Source: Manihot esculenta | Lineage: Eukaryota; Streptophyta; Magnoliopsida; Malpighiales; Euphorbiaceae | DNA: 64,000 nucleotides | Reading direction: 5' to 3' | Assembly (NCBI RefSeq): GCF_001659605.2 | Contig: NC_035166.2 | Location: forward strand, 18,679,279-18,743,278 | Shown here: piece after piece, positions 56,323 through 64,000 of the stretch | How positions within the stretch are numbered: position 1 is the stretch's first letter | Layout: every line of letters starts with the position of its first letter | The notes under the pieces: generated by a model | Databases searched by the model: none | Seen by the model: only the letters and a program-made list of their open reading frames with translations | Told to the model about the DNA's origin: nothing | Made by a program: the position numbers and the translations under genes

Positions 56323-57277
56323 TTTTGAAGCTTGGAGACCTCAAGGGTTAGTTTCTCTACATCTCCAAGCTTGGATCGTCTTTCCTCTCGATCTTCAAGA
56401 GGTAAGAGTAGATCCTCACCCTCTCCTATGTTTTAAGTAAGTTTGGAGGGGTTTTAAAGGTATTTGATGCATGTTTAGAGTAGATTTAAAGTGTTAGGGT
56501 TTATGTGGGTTATATGATGAAATGTATGTTATTGGATGTTAAAATGTAATGTTTGTTGGGGTATAGGATAGTTTAAGACCCCTATATGCTTGTGTACATG
56601 TTTATGCATGTTTGGGTTTGTTGTGCATAAGTTTGGAAGGTTTGGAAGGCAAATGTGTGAGTGTGGCTTGAGTTCTGCCATTCTGGAAGAACTCAGGTTC
56701 GGCAGCCGAAGCCATGTTTGGCCGCCGAACCTGCCTGGGGAGGAAGTTTTGGCTGCCGAATCCTGCCCCCGAAAGTTTGGACTTTCGGCTCTGGAAAGGA
56801 GTTTCGGCCGCCGAACCTGCCCTCGATGGTTGGCGAGTTTCGGCTCTGGAACCACTTTCAGCCGCCGAACCTGCCGCCGAAAGTGCCCTGTTCAGCCTTC
56901 CTTTGCATGCTTTCTATGAATGTTTTATGGTGTTTTAGGGGGTTTTTGGGGAGATGTTTTGAGTCATGTTAGTGCATGTTTGGTCCCTCATTTGAGTCCA
57001 CCTGTGTAGGTTCGAACCCGAGGAACCGAGGACCCCAGCAGTGAGATAGTTGCTTCAGAGTCTGTTCAGAGTCAGCCTGAGGTGAGTAGAATGGAACTTT
57101 ATATTTCAAAGCAAATAAATTTCAAGCATGTTCATGCATCACGAATGCCATGATATATATTAGGTTGTTTGCATTAGAATTCACGAATATGTTGCATTGC
57201 ATACTATGATGTTGATGTGGATGGATGTTGGATGACCCAGTAGCCCTTGATATGATATGATGATGATAATATGGTAC

Positions 57278-57436
57278 GAAAGTCCAAGTCGAGGCCCATT
57301 CTATGCCCCTGGCACGATGTTAAGAGAAAGTCCAGGTCGAGGCCCATTCTACGCCCCTGACACATTGGAATGTTATGTTATGTTATGTTATGTTAAGAGA
57401 AAGACTAGTGGCCCATTCTACGCCCTGGCACTATTG
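57278..57436 (+). repeat. LTR tandem repeat, element E (3 units)
   Basis: Units AAAGTCCAAGTCGAGGCCCATTC..CCCCTGGCAC; the third is shortened. A TATGT/ATGTT microsatellite separates units 2 and 3. Confidence 0.85.
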
Positions 57437-58061
57437 AAATGTGTAGAGGGCTATTGGTGACAAGTCCATCCTTGATGTGATTTGTTAGTGATGTGTTGCA
57501 TTCCATGATAGCATGTGTTTTAATATACTGTTTTACTATTCTGCTCACTAGGCTCTAGTAGCTAACCCCTTTCCCTTAACCCCCAGGTTTGCAGGTTCGG
57601 GATAAACCAGGATGTCAGCAAGAGTAAAGGTTCTATGGATGTAATAGTTAGATGTGGACATGAGAAAATAATGAAAAGTAATGTAATGTAAAGTATTGTA
57701 CAAAATGTAATGAGTACTAGAATTGTGCTTGACCCTAGTGTGTATGGTTAATCCCTTTTGTTCATGATCATTATGAAATGTTTTAATGTTGAGAAATGTT
57801 AAACCAAGCTTGATGTATGTAATGTTGACCCAGCTAGAGCATTTGATAAGGGCTCTAGTATGGGGTTTGTATGTTAAATGTTATGGTGCATGCACAGGTC
57901 GAGCTTGGCAATTGAAAGGTTTAAATTTTTATGTAAATGTATGATCATGTATGGGATTTATCAGGTGTGTCAGGATGTATGTTAGGCTTGCTACGGGTCC
58001 CGGCGACCTTAAGTCGATCTGGATCCTAGCGCCGGTAGCGGTCCGATTTCGGGTCGTTACA

Positions 58062-58326
58062 GATTAGTATCAAAGCTCTAGGTTCATATGGTCGGACCTA
58101 GAGAGTGTCGGGCTCATAGATGTTCTAGAAGGGCAAGCACAATAGGAAAATCATGTCCACTAGGATAGGATGGGGAGTCCTATCTTGTATGATGATGTGA
58201 AATGCCATGATTTTATGCATGTGCATTAATGTTATGCTATGTATGTGGTGCGGGTTCATGTGTTTTCCACATGAACCATATGATGCTAATGTTTTATATG
58301 ATGTGTGTTGTTTTTCAATAAGCAAG
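58062..58326 (+). other. Leader of element E with decayed primer site
   Basis: Primer site at 58065-58076 reads TAGTATCAAAGC. The acceptor-like site upstream of the ATG is mutated (TTTTTCAAT). Confidence 0.75.
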
Positions 58327-60680
58327 ATGAGAGGGACTCGTCGATCTGCATGATTGACTGGAGTCCCACCAGAAAATGAGGGCATGGATGCCCGTCCCCC
58401 TGCATTGCCAAGGGCAATGTCCTGCAGATCAAGCAGGGAGAGAGTGTCAAGGGACCCTAGAAGGTCTTTTGATGCAAGCAGAAGGGGAGCAGTTCAGGGA
58501 GGAATGTCAGCTGAGGGGGATGAAATGGATGTTGATCAGAGAAGGGATGGAAGTCTGGGTGTAAGCATGTCTGAAGAGGGCATAGGAGAATCTCAAGGAG
58601 GCACTCAGGCCTCGGGGTTTGCTCAACCACCCCAATATCAACCCTTTCCACAGGGCCCCGGGTATTCGATGGGAGGTACATCGGATTACCCCAGCTTCAA
58701 CCCTTATCCCTCTTTCATGCCTTACCCTCCTTTCTATCCACCATACCCCCAATACCCAATGTATCCACCCTCACCTTTCTATCCAAATGTAGCCAACCCT
58801 AATCCAGGAAATGTTGCACCTCCTCCACCACCCCCTGAACCTGTAGCTCTTAAAGTCCAAGTGCCTAAACCTAGCTCATCTGGAGGGAGCAGAGTTAAGA
58901 TGACTGACTACTTGAAGTTGGATGCTCCCAAGTTCAAGACGGGAGATGATCCATTTGAGTACCTGAAAACAGTAAAAATGATCACAAATGAGTTAGGGGC
59001 AGATGACAGTAGAGCCATTCAGATGGCGGGGTTCACTCTTAAATGTAAAAAGGCCCGTGAGTGGTTTAAAAGCTATGTGGACCCAAGATTGGACAGTTTA
59101 TCGTGGGAAGAGTTTGCTAATGAATTTGCAGGGTGGGATTTCCCTGATAGCTCAAGGGAATTGAAGATAATTGAGTTTGAACAGTTGAGGCAGACTGAAG
59201 AGATGAGTGTTGATGAGTTTACAAACAGGTTTTTGGAGCTGTTGCCATTTGTGGAGCAAACCTATGATACAGATCAGAAGAAGGCAAAGAGGTATACCAT
59301 GAGACTCCACTCTAGGTATTCCTCCCTAATTCTTGCAGCGGAGAGGGAGAGCTTCCACACTATTGTGGATGTGGCGCGGAAAATGGAGGCTAGTGCCATC
59401 ATTCAGAGGACAGTTAAGCAGTCTGTGGCACAGTCTTCGGGTTCCAAGACCCTAGGCGGGGGAAAGTTAGACCCCTCTTCTCTGAGTGCAGCAGCTTCAG
59501 GCAGCAAGAAGTGGGGCAAAGCCAAGCCCAAGAAGAATAAGTTCTGGAACAGGTTAAAGTCAGGTCTGGGACTCGGTGGTGGCTCGAGCTCGAGTTCAGA
59601 CGGTGCAGAATGTTTGAGGTGTGGCAAGCTACACAAGGGAGTGTGTCGGTTTGGGACCACAGCCTGCTTCAGATGTGGGCAAGAGGGACACATGACACGG
59701 GAGTGTCCTAGGGCACCTTTTATGGCATCATCCCAGCAGACAGCTTCTAGTAGTGTGGCTCAGCCAGCAGCTCCAGCCATGACTCAGGGCAGTTGCAGAG
59801 GCCGAGGGAGAGGGGCAGCCTCTTCTTCAGTAGGTTCCCGAGGTGAAGGTCCATCAGCTCCAGCTCGGATCTTCACTATGACACAGCAGGAGGCGAACAC
59901 ATCCAACACCGTGGTGTCAGGTAATCTCATCATTGGTTGTTCAGATGTGTATGCTTTAATGGACCCTGGTGCATCTCATTCTTTTATTGCTCTGAGAGCC
60001 ATTGAGAGGTTGGGTTTGATAGTCTCTGGGTTAGAGTGTCCCCTCTGGGTCAGTGGACCCAAGTGTGATCCATCAGTGGCAGAGTGAGTCTGCCGGTATA
60101 GTCCAGTGTTTGTGGAGAGTAGATGCCTTCCAGCCGACCTTGTGGTTCTAGACTTGACGGATTTTGATGTCATTCTAGGGATGATTGGCTATCTGCTCAT
60201 GGTGCTATCTTGGACTGCAGAGACAAGGTAGTCAGGTTCAGAGATCAGGATGGATCAGAGGTTATCTTCAGAGGAGACAGGAGGGGTACGCCTAGAGGTC
60301 TGATATCAGCCCTACAGGCTCGTAGGTTGCTCAAGAGAGGTTGTCAGGGTTTTCTAGCTCATGTGAGAGAGCTAGATAGTCAGGTTAGGGAGCCCGCCTT
60401 AGTGCACGTGGTCAGAGAGTTTCCAGATGTCTTTCCAGATGAGCTTCCAGGACTACCACCTGCCAGGGAGATAGAGTTTGAAATAGAATTGATGCCTGGA
60501 ACCAGACCAATCTCTATCCCTCCCTATAGGATGGCATCAACAGAGTTGAGAGAGCTAAAGGAGCAGTTGCAAGAGTTGGTAGACAAGGGTTTCATCCGCC
60601 CGAGTACCTCACCTTGGGGTGCTCTAGTGCTATTTGTAAATAAGAAGGATGGATCCTTGAGACTTTGTATCGACTACAGG
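58327..60680 (+). pseudogene. gag-pol: Gag to RT of element E, broken
   Basis: Original ATG at 58327, but codon 9 is TGA (58351-58353; CGA in A). Then open through Pro/Tyr-rich region, gag core, Cys/His pair ([26 protein letters not shown]) and protease DPGASHSF to TGA at 60085-60087. A one-base loss near 60181 (GGGATGATTGG against GGGATGGATTGG in A) shifts the frame. RT is open from about 60210 and is cut at 60680, after LCIDYR, by LTR F. The rest of RT, RNase H and integrase are not in the window. Confidence 0.9.
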
Positions 60681-62466
60681 TGTAATACCTGGCTAGACTC
60701 CGGTATCGGAATTCCTACCGTCCGGTGGAATCTCGGATGTCGAAAACCTCTGGAAGGGTAAAATCATTTTTTTATAAAATGTTTTTATGTATTTTATGAT
60801 TTTAAGTAAGAAAGAAATTGAGTTTTGAATGAAAATAACCATAGAGGGAAATCCAGGTTCGGCCGCCGAACCTCAAGTTCGGTCGCCAAACCTCAAGTTC
60901 GGTCGCCGAACATGCATGAGTTTCGGAGTCACCTTTGGCTTCCGAAAGTGGCCTGGCCAACCACCTATAAGAAGCCCCATGGCCGAAAATGGGCGAGTTT
61001 TCCTCCCCATTTTCGGCCAGAGGTGAGTCCATGCCCTCCCATGGTTGGTTTTGATGATTTTCCTCAAATCTTTCAAGTTTTAACAAGTGTTTACTTGGTT
61101 TTTTGATGTTTTGAAACTAAGATCAAGTTGTGGAGCTTGGAGACCCAAGGAGCTAGATTTCTCCTACCTCCAAGTTAAAGATCGTTTCTCCTCTCGATCT
61201 TCAAGAGGTAAGCTTAGATCCTACCATTCTTGTATGTTTTAAGCATGTTTTATGCTGGTTTAGGGGGTAGAAATGCATGTTGGGGTTGGTTGGTTGTTGA
61301 TAGGATTTATGTTGAGTTTGTGGATAATGTATGTTATATGTGTTGTTGTGGGGGTTTAGGATAGTTTGAGACCCCTATGTGCTTGTTGGCATGTGTATGC
61401 ATGTTGTAGAATAGCTAAATGCATGATTGGAAAAGTTTGGGAGGAAATGTGCATAGAATGGCTGAGTTCTGCCATTTCTAGAAGAACTCAGATTCGGCAG
61501 CCGAAGGCACTTTCGGCCGCCGAACCTACCTGTGGAGGCAGCTTTCGGCTGCCGAACCCTGCCCCCGAAAGTTGGACTTTCGGCTCTGGAGGGCAGTTTC
61601 GGCCGCCGAACCTGCCGCCAAACATGCATGACTTTCGGATCTGGAGGGAACTTTCGGCTGCCGAAGGTGCCCCCGAAGGTGCATGACTTTCGAATCTGGA
61701 GGAGGGTTCGGCCGCCGAAGGTGCCGCAAAAGGTGCCTGTCCAGCCTTCCTTTGACTGTTTTGCATGAATGTTTTGAGGTGTTTTAGGCGGTTTTGGGGG
61801 AGTTGTTTAGAGTTATGCTAGTGTTTGTTTGGCACCTCATTCGAGTCCACCAGTGTAGGATCGGACCCGAGGAATCGAGGAGCCCAGCAGTGAGTCAGCT
61901 GCTACAGATTAGATCAGAGTCAGCCAGAGGTGAGTAGAACTAAACCATGTTTTAAATAATGAAAGTTTTTAGCATGTTTCATGCATCATGAATGCCATGT
62001 ATATATATTAGGTTGTGTTGCATTAGAATTCATGAATATGATACATTGCATAAATTGTTGTTGATGTGGATGGATTTTGGATGAACCCTTAGCCCTCAAT
62101 ATGTCTGATGTTTAATGAAAGTCCAAGGCTGCCCATGTCCATGCGTCCTGGCATTTATTTATGTATGATGATTAATGAAAGTCCAAGGCTGCCCATGTCC
62201 ACGCGTCTTGGCATTATGTGATGATTATAGAAGTCCTGCGGAGCTCCGTTGAGGGCCGGGCACATTGGATTGAGAGGGTTATTGGTGACAAGTCCATCCT
62301 TGATGTGAATTGTATGTGTTATGACGCATTCCATGAAAGCATGATTTATGATAATGTTTTATGGTTCTGCTCACTTGGCTTTTTAGCTCACCCCATTCCC
62401 TTAAACCCTAGGTTTGCAGGTACGAGACAGTCCGGAAAGTCAACTAGAGTAGGAAGGTTTTATATA
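60681..62466 (+). repeat. LTR F (Tekay family), interrupted by LTR G
   Basis: Begins TGTAATACCTGGC in RT of element E, with ACAGG to its left. Weak TATA (CTATAAGAAG at about 60965). Donor-like GAG|GTGAGT at 61022, perfect hairpin CTGAGTTCT / AGAACTCAG at 61462-61491, palindromes at 60855-60912 and 61490-61735, mixed tandem array at 62115-62262. Stops at 62466, where G begins. Solo LTR or full element cannot be told. Confidence 0.88.
62115..62262 (+). repeat. Mixed LTR tandem array of LTR F
   Basis: Two units AAAGTCCAAGGCTGCCCATG..CTTGGCAT followed by one unit of the S2 type (GAAGTCCTGCGGAGCTCC..GGGCCGGGCAC), a mosaic of two subfamily repeats. Confidence 0.85.
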
Positions 62467-64000
62467 TGTAATACCCGACTAGACTCCGATATCGAAATTC
62501 CTACCGTCCGGTGGAATCTTGGATGTCGAAAACCTCTAGAAGGGTAAAATCATATTTTTATAAAATGTTTTAAATGTATTTTATGATTTTAAACAAGAAA
62601 GAAATTGAGTTTTTTTAATGAAAAAGACTATGGAGGCATTTCCAGGTTCGGCCGCCGAACATTGGATAGTTTAAGGGGGCAAGTTAGGCTTCCGAAAGTG
62701 GCAAAGGTTCGGCCGCCGAACTTGCATGAGTTTTGGAGGCACTTTAAGCTGCCGAAAGGTGGTCTGACAGCCCCTATATAAGAGCTCCATGGCCGAAACG
62801 GGCGAGTTTTCTCTCCATTTTCGGCCACGGTGAGTTCTTGCTCTCCCATGGTTCGTTTTTGATGTTTTTCCTCCAATCTTTCAAGTTTTAACAAGTTTTA
62901 TCTTGGTTTGAAGATATTTGAGCAAAAACAGCAAGTTGTGGAACTTGAAGACCAAAGGAGTGAGATCTCTCCCATCTCCGAGTTAGATCGCCTCTCCTCT
63001 CGATCTTCAAGAGGTAAGAGTAGATCCACACTTCTTTTCATGTTTTAGTTGAGTTTTATGAAGTTTCTTGGGGTAGAAATGCATGTGTAGGTTTATGTTG
63101 TGTTTATGAGCAATGTGAGTTGTATATGCATGTTTGATGTGTTGTAGTTGGGGTTTAGGATAGTTTGAAGCCCCTAGGAGCTTATGTATGTGTGTATGCA
63201 TGTTGTAGAGTAAGGAAATGCATGTTTGATATATTTGGTAGGCAATTGTGCATGAAGGAGGCTGAGTTCTGCCCTTTGGAAGAACTCAGGTTCGGCAGCC
63301 GAAGGGACTTTCGGCCGCCGAACCTGCCTGTGGAGGCCAGCCTTTGGCTGCCGAACCCTGCCCCCGAAAGTGGACTTTCGGCTCTGGAGGGGAGATTCGG
63401 CCGTCGAAGGTGCCGCCGAACATGCATGAGTTTTGTCTCTAGAGGGAACCTTCGGCCGCCGAACCTGCCGCCGAAAGTGCCCTGTCCAACCTTCCTTTGC
63501 ATGATTTCTATGATTGTTTCATGGTGTTTTAGGGGGTTTTTGGGGAGTATTTTAGAGTTATGTTCATGAATGTTTGGTCCCTCATTTGAGTCCACCTGTG
63601 TAGGTTCGGACCCGAGGAACCGAGGACCCCAGCAGTGAGTCAGCTGCTTCAGAGTCTTGTCAGAGCTAGCCTAAGGTGAGTAGAATAACTCTTTATGTTT
63701 CAAAGGAAATAAATCAATTTTTGAGCATGTTCATGCATCACGTATGCCATGAGATATATTAGGTTGTTTGCATTAGAATTCACGAATATGTTGCATTGCA
63801 TAATATGATGATGATGTGGATGGGTGTTGGATGATCCTTTAGTCCTTGTATGATATGATGTGATATGATATGGTATGGTATGGAAGTCCAGGTCGAGGCT
63901 CCTTCTACGCCCCTGGCACTATGTTAAGAGAAAGACCAGGTCGAGGCCCATTCTATGCCCCTGGCATTATAGGAATGTTATGTTATGTATGTTATGTTAA
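62467..64000 (+). repeat. LTR G (Tekay family), partial at window end
   Basis: Begins TGTAATACCCGACTAG inside LTR F. TATATAAG at 62775-62782, donor-like ACG|GTGAGT at 62829, perfect hairpin CTGAGTTCT / AGAACTCAG at 63262-63289, palindromes at about 62645-62725 and 63290-63475, exon-like block at about 63604-63676, tandem array from about 63880. Whether it is a solo LTR or a full element is outside view. Confidence 0.88.

Larger units (their letters stand above)
55384..58061 (+). repeat. 5' LTR of element E (contains fold-back insertion)
   Basis: TATA at 55649-55656; donor-like GAG|GTGAGT at 55705/55706; fold-back 55815-56322; hairpin TGAGTTCT..AGAACTCA at 56669-56695; palindromes near 55560-55590 and 56698-56885; tandem array at 57278-57436; ends GGGTCGTTACA. 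Confidence 0.9.
55384..64000 (+). mobile_element. Tekay element E, broken, runs off the window
   Basis: 5' LTR 55384-58061 (about 2165 bp without the fold-back), leader, gag and part of pol, then LTR F at 60681. Left flank is TATCA; the right side is outside the window. The primer site has two G to A changes. Confidence 0.88.

Overview
This window is plant (probably eudicot) heterochromatin made entirely of nested LTR retrotransposons. I see no host gene, rRNA, tRNA or CRISPR array. The plant signals are Ty3/gypsy polyproteins of the Tekay/Del chromovirus type (initiator-Met tRNA primer site, C-terminal chromodomain, LTRs of about 2.2 kb) and of the Athila type (tRNA-Asp primer site, 3' accessory ORF). 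The species cannot be assigned from the sequence alone.

Layout. (1) 1-2980: 5' end of an Athila-type element on the minus strand (Athila-2), with an open gag cut by the window edge and a 2261-bp LTR. (2) 2981-55354: an older, broken Athila element on the minus strand (Athila-1). It is split by a solo LTR inside another solo LTR (4390-8455, inner 5772-8240), by Tekay element A (16189-25926, plus), and by Tekay element B (26227-54962, minus). B's 5' LTR holds Tekay element C (35510-54918, plus), and C's integrase holds Tekay element D (42107-51647, minus). (3) 55384-64000: Tekay element E (plus), broken. Its 5' LTR carries a 508-bp fold-back insertion (55815-56322). Its RT is interrupted by LTR F (60681), which is interrupted by LTR G (62467 to the window end). 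Five complete retrotransposon or solo-LTR insertions and the fold-back have matching 5-bp target duplications (CAAGC, AACGT, CAATT, AAAGA, CGGAC, TCAAT, TTTTG across seven boundaries), so the insertion order can be read directly.

Element A has a full-length reading frame (1658 codons), intact primer site and polypurine tract, and two LTRs in which I found no difference, so it looks very young. Element D is also intact (1630 aa) and belongs to a divergent subfamily. B, C and E are dead copies with stops, frameshifts or deletions.

The most interesting signal is in the Tekay LTRs and leaders. All subfamilies keep (a) a TATA box followed about 50 bp later by a splice-donor-like GTGAGT/GTAAGT, (b) exon-like blocks bordered by AG and GT, and a TTTTTCAG acceptor a few bases before the gag ATG, (c) a hairpin whose stem shows compensatory base changes between subfamilies, and (d) clusters of TTCGG-NNN-CCGAA mini-palindromes. 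Together these suggest, as inference, a spliced Gag-Pol mRNA and an intronic structured region restricted to full-length genomic RNA, like the placement of a retroviral packaging signal. Athila-1 independently carries its own dispersed palindrome family (GTGATTTGGGC..), including inside coding linkers.
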